Source of the DNA: Caryophanon latum
GTDB lineage: Bacteria; Bacillota; Bacilli; Bacillales_A; Planococcaceae
Assembly (NCBI RefSeq): GCF_001700325.1
Contig: NZ_MATO01000003.1
Span: 1 to 64,000, forward strand
DNA: 64,000 bases
Direction of reading: 5' to 3'
A program made the position numbers and the translations under genes. Within the stretch, counting starts at the first letter, position 1, and every line of letters begins with the position of its first letter. Below, in pieces: positions 42,151 through 49,800 of the stretch. The notes beneath the pieces were generated by a model that was not told the origin of the DNA, ran no database searches, and was given only the letters and a program-made list of their open reading frames with translations.

Positions 42151-43488
42151 ATGACAAAAAAACAATTAAGCTTAGGTGCGTTTTTCATGTTCCCAGGGCA
42201 TCACGTCGCGGCGTGGTTAGATCGATCAACGACGAAGGAGCAATACGTGAACTTTGACTTCATTCGTGAGCAGGCGATGAAAGCAGAAGCAGCGAAATTC
42301 GACACGATTTTCCTTGCTGACCACGTCAATCCAGTCGATCCAGATGCAGAATCATTCGAGCAAACGTCGTATTTACATTTAGAGCCGTTTACTGTGCTAT
42401 CTGCAATCGCCGCCGTAACAGAAAAAATCGGTGTAGTCGGTACGGTATCGACGACATTTAGTGAACCGTACAACGTCGCACGTCAATTTGCGTCACTTGA
42501 CCGATTAAGCAAAGGACGTGCAGGCTGGAACGTTGTGACGAGTTCACCACTTGGCGCCGCAAACTTTAATAACGACGTCACGAGCTTGCGACCAGAAGTA
42601 CGTTACAAGCGAGCGCATGAATATGTCGACGTCGTAACGAAGCTATGGAACGCAACAGCAGATGACGTCATCGTATACGATCAACAAGGCGAGCAGTTAA
42701 ACGACCGCACGAAAGTAAAGCCAATTGACCACGAAGGCGAATGGTTCCAAGTAAAAGGGCCGATCACTGTACCACGCTCGGAGCAAGGGCATGCGGTAAT
42801 CGTACAGGCAGGGCAATCGGACGAAGGAAAAGAGCTAGCGGCACGAACAGCAGAAGTCGTGTTTACCGCATGGCAGTCACTTGAAGACGCGCAAGCATTT
42901 TATCGTGATTTAAAAGGGCGCTTGCCGAAATACGGACGCACTGAAGAGGATTTAAAAATTATGCCTGGTATTTTCCCAGTTGTTGGGCGCACAGAGGAAG
43001 AAGCGAAGGCGAAGTATCAAGCATTGCTCGACTTAATTCCAGTAGAAGCGGGCGTGAAGCGTTTATCGGACAATTTCGGCTATGATTTGTCAGGCTATAA
43101 TGTCGATGGACCGCTTCCAAACATTCCACGCGAGCAAGTGAATGGTATCGGCAGTCGCCACGATTTAATTGTCGACTTAGCGAAAAAGGAAAACTTAACG
43201 ATTCGTCAGCTATATCAGCGCATTTCTGGTGGGCGCGGGCATTACGAAGTTGTCGGCACAGCAGCACAAATTGCGGACATTATGGAAAGTTGGCTCGAAA
43301 ACGGTGCGGCAGATGGCTTCAACATTTTAGCGCCGACTTATCCACAAGGGTTTGATGATTTCATCAAGCTAGTTATTCCCGAATTACAACGCCGCGGCAT
43401 TTTCCGCACAGAATATAATGGCAGTACGTTGCGCGAGCATTTAGGGTTAACGCACCCAGCGAAGCGACAACAAGTAACGAACGTATAG
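42151..43488 (+). CDS. FMN-dependent monooxygenase, NtaA/SnaA/DszA family
   Basis: 445-aa luciferase-like TIM-barrel flavin monooxygenase. N-terminal LGAFFMFPGHHVAAWL, the SLDRLSKGRAGWNVVTSS block and FNILAPTYPQGFDDFIKLV are typical of the NtaA/SnaA/DszA group (B. subtilis YtnJ, YxeK), which oxidises organosulfur or amine compounds with FMNH2 from a separate reductase. It is longer than the SsuD alkanesulfonate monooxygenase (about 380 aa). In this operon it should release sulfite or thiol from the imported substrate. ATG at 42151 has AAGGGTGG upstream. Confidence 0.9.
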   Translation: MTKKQLSLGAFFMFPGHHVAAWLDRSTTKEQYVNFDFIREQAMKAEAAKFDTIFLADHVNPVDPDAESFEQTSYLHLEPFTVLSAIAAVTEKIGVVGTVSTTFSEPYNVARQFASLDRLSKGRAGWNVVTSSPLGAANFNNDVTSLRPEVRYKRAHEYVDVVTKLWNATADDVIVYDQQGEQLNDRTKVKPIDHEGEWFQVKGPITVPRSEQGHAVIVQAGQSDEGKELAARTAEVVFTAWQSLEDAQAFYRDLKGRLPKYGRTEEDLKIMPGIFPVVGRTEEEAKAKYQALLDLIPVEAGVKRLSDNFGYDLSGYNVDGPLPNIPREQVNGIGSRHDLIVDLAKKENLTIRQLYQRISGGRGHYEVVGTAAQIADIMESWLENGAADGFNILAPTYPQGFDDFIKLVIPELQRRGIFRTEYNGSTLREHLGLTHPAKRQQVTNV

Positions 43489-43499
43489 GGGGAAACGGT

Positions 43500-44510
43500 A
43501 TGAAGAAGTGGAAAGCATTCGGATTAGCAGCAATTTTAGGAAGTAGCTTATTAGCAGCGTGCGGCGGTGAAAAGGAAGTCGCAAGCGCAGATGAGCAAGA
43601 TAAAGTATTACAATATCAATCACAGCCCGGCGTTGTGACGTTTCCAGAAGTAGCGCAAGAGCTTGGCTATTTAGATGATGTGACACTTGAAATAATCGGC
43701 AATTACGTCGGCGGACCAGAAAGCATTCAGCTCGTTGCGACCGGTCAAATTGACTTCGGCTATGCATTTACAGGTGCGATTTTAAAGTCGGCGGCAAAAA
43801 ACGTACCGATCAAGGCGGTCATCGCGGCGTACGGCAGTGACGAAGCAACAGCGACGAGCTTGTATGCGCTAGAGGGAAGCGGCATTGCATCAGGGAAAGA
43901 TTTAATCGGCAAAAAAGTCGGCGTGAACACACTTGGGGCACATTACGAATTTTTTTTAGCGGATTATTTAAAGGAGCAAGGATTAACGGAGGAGGAGCGC
44001 AAACAAGTATCGGCGGTCGTCATTCCGATGGCAACAGCTGAGCAAACGTTACGAAGCGGTCAAATCGATGCGGTCATTATGAACGGCTTAGCGCGTGACT
44101 TAGCGCTAGAGCGTGGCGGCATTGCAACGGTTGCACGCGACATTGACGTATACGACCGTCACTTTACAGCTGGACCGACAATTTTCAGCGACGATTATAT
44201 AGAGGAAAATCCGCATACCGTTAAAACGTTCGTAGCAGGCACAGCAAAAGCAATCGACTGGTTACAACAAGCTGACAAAGAAGAAGTAATTGAGCTATAC
44301 TCGACAATTTTAACGAAGCGCGGGCAAGACGATGCGGTTGAAAATACGCGCTTCTTCCAATCCCCAGGTGTATCAGCACAAGGGGGCTTATTAACAGATG
44401 AAGATTTCGCTGTATGGCTAAAAACGCTAGAGGAGGACGGCACGATTAAAGAAGGTGCGGTCGATATTGGCGACATTTATACGAACGAATTTAATCCGTA
44501 TGCAAAATAA
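43500..44510 (+). CDS. ssuA: Lipoprotein substrate-binding protein, SsuA-like
   Basis: 336 aa. Lipoprotein signal peptide with lipobox LLAAC (Cys about 21). The mature part has the NMT1/THI5-like fold of sulfonate/nitrate binding proteins (VTFPEVAQELGYLDDVTLEI ... GYAFTGAI, GKKVGVNTLGAHYEFFLADY). It captures the substrate outside for SsuBC. Starts 12 bases after the monooxygenase and ends the operon. Confidence 0.9.
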   Translation: MKKWKAFGLAAILGSSLLAACGGEKEVASADEQDKVLQYQSQPGVVTFPEVAQELGYLDDVTLEIIGNYVGGPESIQLVATGQIDFGYAFTGAILKSAAKNVPIKAVIAAYGSDEATATSLYALEGSGIASGKDLIGKKVGVNTLGAHYEFFLADYLKEQGLTEEERKQVSAVVIPMATAEQTLRSGQIDAVIMNGLARDLALERGGIATVARDIDVYDRHFTAGPTIFSDDYIEENPHTVKTFVAGTAKAIDWLQQADKEEVIELYSTILTKRGQDDAVENTRFFQSPGVSAQGGLLTDEDFAVWLKTLEEDGTIKEGAVDIGDIYTNEFNPYAK

Positions 44511-44515
44511 TAAAG

Positions 44516-44551
44516 AACGTAGTGGGCAGCATTGCCGCACTACGTTTTTTT
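44516..44551. terminator. Terminator of the sulfonate-type operon
   Basis: AACGTAGTG / CACTACGTT with an inner GGC/GCC stem and T7; it overlaps the end of the converging helD gene. Confidence 0.9.
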
Positions 44552-46790
44552 ATACTTCATCTACAAGCGTCGCATCATTTAATAAAAAGGCGTCGGTCGA
44601 TGGTCCAATCAGCGTCAATGCATGCATCGCGCGCGTTAACGCAACGTACAATAGCTTGCGGTCGAGCGGACGATCATAAAACGGCACGTCAAACGCCGTC
44701 ACGATGACCGCATCAAACTCAAGCCCTTTCGCTAAATGGCTCGGCACGATAAGCAACTTCTGTTGGTCAAGCTCGGAATCGGTCGTCAGCAACTGTACAT
44801 CGAGCACGTCACGTAAACGTTCGGCATAGTCGACCGCATCGCTCGTCGATTTACAAATGAGTGCAATTGAACGGAAGCTATGTTGTCGCATGCGCGCAAC
44901 TTCATTGGCAACTGTTTCGACATCGAACGTATGACGCGCGATGAATCGAGGCTTTTCACCGCGGCGTACGACCGGCTCAACAAGTGGCAAGTCGTCCTCC
45001 ATTTTCGACAGCACATCGTTTGCGACATGCATAATGTCAATCGTCGTACGGTAGCTTTTTTGGAGCGTCGTGTACGTCACGCGCGGAAATAGTTGTTGCA
45101 CGTCCTGCCAATTTGTAAGCGAGCGATAGCTATGAATACCTTGTGCCAAATCACCAACCATCGTAAACATATCCGTTTCAAGTCCTGCTTGTAGTGCCGC
45201 AAGCTGCATAACGCTATAATCTTGCACTTCATCAATAAATACAACTTTCACTTTATGCGCTTCATCAATGCCTTTAATGCGTGCTGTTAAATAGTACAGT
45301 GCCGCCAAATCATCGGCGTGCCATTGCTCCTTTTGATGAAACGCTAAAAACTGCGATTGCTGTTCGAACGTCCAGTCGTACGCAAGCTCGGCAAGTAGCA
45401 TCGGATCCGTCAGCAGCTCGCGGTACATCGCCTTGACGTTCACTTTTTTGAAGCGGCGCATGTACGTAGACGTTTTCGTGCGCGCTTCTTCCTTTATTTG
45501 TGGCAGTCGTGCATCGCGCTCGTCCGTATATTGGAAAATGAGGCGGCGACGTTTTTCTTGATCGCGAATGCCGTTTAAAATTTTATCGAGCGTATCTTCA
45601 TAGCGCTGTGACAACGCATCATAAACCGCTTTTTCTTTTCGCTTCACGTCCGCTTGTAGCACCTTCTTAATGCGGGCAAGTCGCTTCTCAATCGGCAAGT
45701 ACGCAAACTCCTCAGCGAACAGCTTTTGTAATCGCGCCTTTTTCACGATGCGGTACTTTTCTAAAAACACGTCTCCAAACTGCGCCGTCATGTCATGCTC
45801 TAGTCGCGCTACGTAGCGATCGAGCAGCTGTTGAAATTGCAGCGAGCCTTTTAGCGCAATGAGCCACTCGTACGGCTGTGGCTTTTCTTCTATTAATTGT
45901 TCGAGCCATACATTGTCCGGTGCAAGTTTTACTTTGAGCTTTAGCGCCGCCTTGACGTAATCGCTATACGTCGTTTGGCGAATGTTGCCGACACCTAAAT
46001 CTGGCAGCACGTCCGCAATGTAATTTGTAAACAGCTTGCTCGGCGTTAAAATCATTAAATCTTTCGCGTTGAAATGCTCGCCCATTGTATAGAGGAAATA
46101 CGAAATGCGGTGCAGTGCAATCGTCGTTTTCCCGGAGCCCGCCGCACCTTGCACGATAATCGGCTGCTTTAAGTGCGCGCGCATAATGTCGTTTTGTTCC
46201 TTTTGAATGGTCGATACAATTTCCGTCAATCGCACGTCCGCTTTGCCAGCGAGCGCTTCTTGCAATAGTTCGTCGGTCGTCGTTAAGTCAACGTCGCGAA
46301 TGTCGAGCAGTTCGCCAGCTTCAATTTTATATTGGCGCTTTTTATGCAGCTCGCCGCGATATTCCTCACCGCGCACATCGTAGGAAAGATGCCCGAGCCG
46401 CCCGTCGTAATAGACGTTCGCAACAGGTGAGCGCCAGTCGACGATGATTGGCTCGTGCGTATCGCGATGAAACAGCGACGTTTTACCGATGTAAAGCTGT
46501 TCGGTTTCTACCGCTCCGTCGCGCTGAAAATCGATGCGAGCAAAGTACGGTCTATTTTTGACGGCAAGTAAACTATCTTGCTGCGTTTGTGCCATTTCGA
46601 AAAAGCGCGCGTTCGCCAAAATGTTCAAATAGCTCAAACTTGAATCTAAATAGTCCAAGTCAGCGAGCGATGTGCGAATGTTGTCTTGCGCTGTTTTTAA
46701 ATCGCGTGCAGAGTCGCGCAAAATTTCCTCCATATATTGTCGTGCGTTGTGCAAATAAAGCTGCTCCGATTGAAAATCTTCGTGCTGCAT
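44550..46790 (-). CDS. helD: HelD-like RNA polymerase recycling ATPase
   Basis: 746 aa, SF1 helicase-like. An N-terminal coiled-coil arm (about 1-70, NARQYMEEILRDSARDLKTA), Walker A GAAGSGKTTIALHR, a long insert domain (about 330-470), Walker B FIDEVQDYS and the C-terminal motif VIVTAFDVP...ALTRAMHALTL. B. subtilis HelD (774 aa) enters the RNA polymerase channels and releases stalled enzyme from nucleic acid. Length and layout agree. ATG at 46790 has GGAGGG upstream. Monocistronic. Confidence 0.92.
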   Translation of the reverse strand: MQHEDFQSEQLYLHNARQYMEEILRDSARDLKTAQDNIRTSLADLDYLDSSLSYLNILANARFFEMAQTQQDSLLAVKNRPYFARIDFQRDGAVETEQLYIGKTSLFHRDTHEPIIVDWRSPVANVYYDGRLGHLSYDVRGEEYRGELHKKRQYKIEAGELLDIRDVDLTTTDELLQEALAGKADVRLTEIVSTIQKEQNDIMRAHLKQPIIVQGAAGSGKTTIALHRISYFLYTMGEHFNAKDLMILTPSKLFTNYIADVLPDLGVGNIRQTTYSDYVKAALKLKVKLAPDNVWLEQLIEEKPQPYEWLIALKGSLQFQQLLDRYVARLEHDMTAQFGDVFLEKYRIVKKARLQKLFAEEFAYLPIEKRLARIKKVLQADVKRKEKAVYDALSQRYEDTLDKILNGIRDQEKRRRLIFQYTDERDARLPQIKEEARTKTSTYMRRFKKVNVKAMYRELLTDPMLLAELAYDWTFEQQSQFLAFHQKEQWHADDLAALYYLTARIKGIDEAHKVKVVFIDEVQDYSVMQLAALQAGLETDMFTMVGDLAQGIHSYRSLTNWQDVQQLFPRVTYTTLQKSYRTTIDIMHVANDVLSKMEDDLPLVEPVVRRGEKPRFIARHTFDVETVANEVARMRQHSFRSIALICKSTSDAVDYAERLRDVLDVQLLTTDSELDQQKLLIVPSHLAKGLEFDAVIVTAFDVPFYDRPLDRKLLYVALTRAMHALTLIGPSTDAFLLNDATLVDEV

Positions 46791-46834
46791 AAAAAATCCC
46801 TCCGTTTCGAAAAAAGTGACTATTCACTATAATG

Positions 46835-46876
46835 TGGCGTTGCTTTCCACTGGAGTCTGCCTCGTGTCGAGCAATC
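46835..46876. repeat. Fragment of the GC-rich repeat
   Basis: Minus-strand GAGGCAGACTCCAGTGGAAA then GCAACGCC matches the GAGGCGGACTCC...GGGAAA part of the copy at 18577. Only one half remains. Confidence 0.45.
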
Positions 46877-46917
46877 CTGTTATTCATATTTAATGATGAA
46901 AATATGAATTGAACTAT

Positions 46918-47123
46918 CAAGTCTGTTGGTTAGCCGTTTTTATAAAGTGCAATCTATGATTTTTTAGCAACTAAGCTGAAAAATGCTGTATATCAGTGGC
47001 AATGGGCGTGCGGCGAGACTCCTTGGGGAATAGCATGAGCTTGAGACTACAGGCTCAAGCCATGCCCCAGGAAAGCGAGCCGCAATACGCTCCTGCCTAT
47101 TAGCTGGTTAATCAACACGCTTG
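46918..47123. mobile_element. MITE-like element, copy C (both ends present)
   Basis: Ends CAAGTCTGTTGGTTAGCC (46918-46935) and GGTTAATCAACACGCTTG (47106-47123) are inverted repeats with 14 of 18 matches. The core GGCGAGACTCCTTGGGGAAT ... GCCCCAGGAAAGCGAGCCGC is nearly the same as in copy A. No ORF. It lies between helD and the tandem peptide array. Confidence 0.72.
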
Positions 47124-47466
47124 TTGAACTGTGAAAGTAATCGTTAATTAACTGTCGAAAAAAATGACAGATGTATATCCTATCATAATTTTACGTGAAA
47201 AATAGTGCATACTTGTGAATAATATTTGAGAACGTTTTCATAAAAATTTTGCAAATGGTGAAGAAAACGGTTTAAACGAGCTAAAAAAATACACGTTCAT
47301 AAAGTTGTCTCAAAATTCGCGCTGTTTTTGAACGAATTGTGAAAGTGTGCACAAACTACTTTCTTTTTAAAAAAATGAGCGTATACTGTGGTATAACAGT
47401 AACGAGAAAAAAACAGAAAAATAGCTTCTGTAATAATACAGTTTCACACAAAGAGGAGAATGAATT

Positions 47467-47592
47467 ATGTGGGTAATCACAGTTTTCGAAGATCAATTTA
47501 ACGTACGCATGTTTGAATACGCAGAGAAAAACGAGGCAACTCAAGCATTAAAATCATTCAGCCAAACAGCAATCCTTTCTTACACAAAATAA
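47467..47592 (+). CDS. Tandem 41-aa peptide gene, copy 1
   Basis: ATG with AGAGGAG 8-9 bases upstream. The product opens MWVITVFEDQFNVRMFEYAE, then KNEATQALK, the copy-specific SFSQ, and TAILSYTK. Predicted fold is strand-strand-helix-strand. This is the most diverged copy (QFN instead of NYN in the strand region; a different 61-base spacer follows). Upstream is a GTATAC/GTATAAC region that may hold the -10 box and an inverted repeat CTGTA/TACAG at 47429-47442. Unrecognised; small soluble intracellular proteins of similar pattern exist in Bacillales genomes as hypothetical proteins. Confidence 0.8.
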   Translation: MWVITVFEDQFNVRMFEYAEKNEATQALKSFSQTAILSYTK

Positions 47593-47653
47593 TACAACTC
47601 AGTCACTTAATATAAAAAACTAATACAGCTTTACACAAAGAGGAGAATAAACG

Positions 47654-47779
47654 ATGTGGGTAATTACAGTATTTGAAGACAACTATAATGTGCGCATGTT
47701 TGAATATGCGGAGAAAAACGAAGCGACGCAAGCATTAAAAGGTTTCGAGCAAACAGCAATTCTTTCTTACACAAAATAA
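47654..47779 (+). CDS. Tandem 41-aa peptide gene, copy 2
   Basis: Same length and frame as copy 1, 187 bases downstream, with AGAGGAG upstream of ATG. MWVITVFEDNYNVRMFEYAE and KNEATQALK are kept; the variable segment is GFEQ. A 60-base spacer with GACCGACCGTAGCTGCTGCC follows and is repeated after copies 3 and 4. No promoter in the spacer, so all copies are probably read from one message. Confidence 0.82.
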   Translation: MWVITVFEDNYNVRMFEYAEKNEATQALKGFEQTAILSYTK

Positions 47780-47839
47780 TCGACCGACCGTAGCTGCTGC
47801 CAACTGACACAAAACCGAACGCAAAGAGGAGAATGAACT

Positions 47840-47965
47840 ATGTGGGTAATTACAGTATTTGAAGACAACTATAATGTGCGCATGTTTGAATACGCAGAGA
47901 AAAACGAGGCAACGCAAGCATTAAAAGGCTTCGAGCAAACAGCAATTCTTTCTTACACAAAATAA
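47840..47965 (+). CDS. Tandem 41-aa peptide gene, copy 3
   Basis: Amino-acid sequence identical to copy 2 (variable segment GFEQ), with only a few silent base changes, 186 bases downstream. Spacer to copy 4 equals the previous spacer. This near-identity indicates recent tandem duplication or ongoing homogenisation. Confidence 0.82.
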   Translation: MWVITVFEDNYNVRMFEYAEKNEATQALKGFEQTAILSYTK

Positions 47966-48025
47966 TCGACCGACCGTAGCTGCTGCCAACTGACACAAAA
48001 CCGAACGCAAAGAGGAGAATGAACT

Positions 48026-48151
48026 ATGTGGGTAATTACAGTATTTGAAGACAACTATAATGTACGCATGTTTGAATACGCAGAGAAAAACGAGGCAACG
48101 CAAGCGTTAAAAGGCTTCAACCAAACAGCAATCCTTTCTTACACAAAATAA
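48026..48151 (+). CDS. Tandem 41-aa peptide gene, copy 4
   Basis: 186 bases after copy 3 and nearly identical in DNA; variable segment GFNQ. AGAGGAG precedes the ATG. Confidence 0.82.
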   Translation: MWVITVFEDNYNVRMFEYAEKNEATQALKGFNQTAILSYTK

Positions 48152-48211
48152 TCGACCGACCGTAGCTGCTGCCAACTGACACAAAACCGAACGCAAAGAG
48201 GAGAATGAATT

Positions 48212-48337
48212 ATGTGGGTAATTACAGTATTTGAAGATAACTATAATGTGCGCATGTTTGAATATGCGGAGAAAAATGAAGCGACGCAAGCATTAAAAGC
48301 AATGAACGAAACAGCGATTCTTTCTTACACGAAATAA
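48212..48337 (+). CDS. Tandem 41-aa peptide gene, copy 5
   Basis: 186 bases after copy 4; variable segment AMNE, otherwise the same 41-residue protein. More silent differences than copies 3 and 4 share (GCGGAG, GCGACG codons as in copy 2), so the array was not made in one step. Followed by the array terminator. Confidence 0.82.
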   Translation: MWVITVFEDNYNVRMFEYAEKNEATQALKAMNETAILSYTK

Positions 48338-48350
48338 TTAATCATATAGA

Positions 48351-48388
48351 AAAGCCTCTAGCAATCGACTTTGCTAGGGGCTTTTTTG
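48351..48388 (+). terminator. Terminator of the tandem peptide array
   Basis: AAGCCTCTAGCA / TGCTAGGGGCTT stem and T6, just after copy 5. It is the only terminator in the array. Confidence 0.9.
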
Positions 48389-48402
48389 ACGTTATAAGAA
48401 GA

Positions 48403-49497
48403 TTAGCGAAGTTTGTAGCTCGTTAATTCCCACATTGTTTCTCTATCCGTAAGTTGTTTTATAAGACCGAAGCCTTCTTTGAAGTAATATTCTACACGTC
48501 TATCATCTTTACTATAGTAATGCGTTATTTTTGTAGCACCTTGAATTGTTAATTTGCTTGTTTTCACTGTTTCGTCAAATGAAACTGTTGCAGTATATGG
48601 ATGTTCATATGTATTGTCCCAATCATACTCGTAGTCCACACCTTTACTTTCTTTAAATTCCGTTAAGCCACGTAAATCTACATTATAAAAAATAAAGTCA
48701 CTACCATCTAAACCTATCATGATACTTGATTTATTAAACGTTACAAGGATTGGATACCCATCTGCACCATTTGATTGACCGAAGCCATTTTTATCATATT
48801 TGATATATGTTTGTGAGCCTGTTTCTAAAAAAGGAATGTTATAGTTCGCTGCAGAAATTTTTGTTGGTGCGAAATCTAAATTAGACCCAATTTGACGTGT
48901 TTTTAAATCAGGCTCTTTACCGTAAAGTGCACGGTAAACAAATGTCGCAAACTGTACTTTTGTTACGTGCTGATTCGGTCTGAACGTGCCATCTTCAAAA
49001 CCAGTCGTTAATCCTTTTTGAACGAGTGCGCCGACATATGTATTGTTTGCATCTGTCAATGGCACATCTTTAAAAGCAGTTGTTTGCTTTGGCGTTAACG
49101 ACAATAAATTTGTTAATACTTTTGCAACGTGCGCACGTTTTACGATACCATCTGGATTAAAGTTTCCTTCATTTCCATCGACAATGCCTGCTTGGTATAA
49201 TGCTTGAATTGCATCATAATGTTCATGGTCTGTTGGTACGTCTGCAAATTCAGTAGCCGGACGCTTCGTATAAAGTTTGTATGCACGAGAAATTACATCT
49301 GCCATTTCTGCACGTGTCATACCTGTTGCTGGTAAAAAATATTGATCACGATCCAAAATATCTTTTGACACAAGCTTTAATAAAATATGATTTTGGCGAG
49401 CGTCTGTTACATCTTTAAACGCTTGCTCCGTTGCTTCTGCTTGCTGAGGTAATAATAATGCGCCTGCTAATGCAGTAGCTAGTAGCCATTTTTTCAT
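48403..49497 (-). CDS. Secreted protein with three SLH domains
   Basis: 364 aa. Signal peptide (about 1-22, QQAEA cut site), then three S-layer homology domains (about 25-75, 85-135, 140-195) with FADVPTDHEHYDAIQALYQAGIV-type and GFEDGTFRPNQHVTKVQFA motifs. The C-terminal 165 residues are a beta-rich unknown domain (DFIFYNVDLRGLTEF, HYYSKDDRRVEYYF). SLH domains hold proteins to pyruvylated wall polymers, so this is a surface protein of unknown activity. ATG at 49497 has GGAAGAAAAGACT upstream, moderately strong. Confidence 0.88.
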   Translation of the reverse strand: MKKWLLATALAGALLLPQQAEATEQAFKDVTDARQNHILLKLVSKDILDRDQYFLPATGMTRAEMADVISRAYKLYTKRPATEFADVPTDHEHYDAIQALYQAGIVDGNEGNFNPDGIVKRAHVAKVLTNLLSLTPKQTTAFKDVPLTDANNTYVGALVQKGLTTGFEDGTFRPNQHVTKVQFATFVYRALYGKEPDLKTRQIGSNLDFAPTKISAANYNIPFLETGSQTYIKYDKNGFGQSNGADGYPILVTFNKSSIMIGLDGSDFIFYNVDLRGLTEFKESKGVDYEYDWDNTYEHPYTATVSFDETVKTSKLTIQGATKITHYYSKDDRRVEYYFKEGFGLIKQLTDRETMWELTSYKLR

Positions 49498-49634
49498 AGT
49501 CTTTTCTTCCTAATTATACAGATGATTTCATTGTATGCATTTTATTGTAAAATTTCTATATATATTTCACTGTTCTGTAAATTTAGTTTGTGACAATGGG
49601 TGAGTTATAAGATAGTGAAGACGACGAATGCCTT

Positions 49635-49640
49635 GTATAA
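49635..49640 (+). promoter_or_regulatory. -10 box of the 23-aa peptide gene
   Basis: TATAAT about 40 bases before the start codon; the -35 is poor. Confidence 0.4.
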
Positions 49641-49680
49641 TAGAAATAAAGGATATTTGCACGAAAGGATTTGACGAACG

Positions 49681-49752
49681 ATGAAGAAGTTTTTTACATC
49701 ACCACCAGTGTTAGCGATCATTATTGTAGCGATTATTTTTATTTTAAACTAA
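49681..49752 (+). CDS. Single-span membrane miniprotein (23 aa)
   Basis: MKKFFTSPPVLAIIIVAIIF plus a short polar end: a basic N-terminus and one hydrophobic helix. GAAAGGA lies 11 bases upstream of ATG and a dedicated strong terminator follows directly, so the unit looks real in spite of its size. Tiny single-span proteins of this kind often modulate larger membrane proteins or act as type I toxins; no antisense RNA is evident. Not recognised. Confidence 0.6.
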   Translation: MKKFFTSPPVLAIIIVAIIFILN

Positions 49753-49756
49753 ACAA

Positions 49757-49799
49757 AACCGAAAGCGGCTCGCATTAGCGAAGTGCTTTCGGTTTTTTC
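49757..49799. terminator. Terminator of the 23-aa peptide gene and of rocA
   Basis: AAAACCGAAAGC / GCTTTCGGTTTT with A and T flanks. It sits between the miniprotein stop and the converging rocA stop. Confidence 0.88.
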
Positions 49800-49800
49800 G

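Larger units (their letters stand above)
47594..48337 (+). repeat. Direct tandem repeat of 186-bp units
   Basis: Units of 126-base gene plus 60-base spacer recur at exact 186-base steps (starts 47654, 47840, 48026, 48212), with one older unit before them at a 187-base step. The spacers after copies 2, 3 and 4 differ by one base at most. Confidence 0.9.

Noticed and set aside
47735-48289. Three 60-aa minus-strand frames with similar sequences
   Set aside because: They repeat only because the plus-strand genes do; they have no ribosome sites and are shadows of the tandem array.
47654-48337. CRISPR array
   Set aside because: The regular spacing comes from whole 186-base gene units; there are no short repeats with unique spacers and no cas genes.
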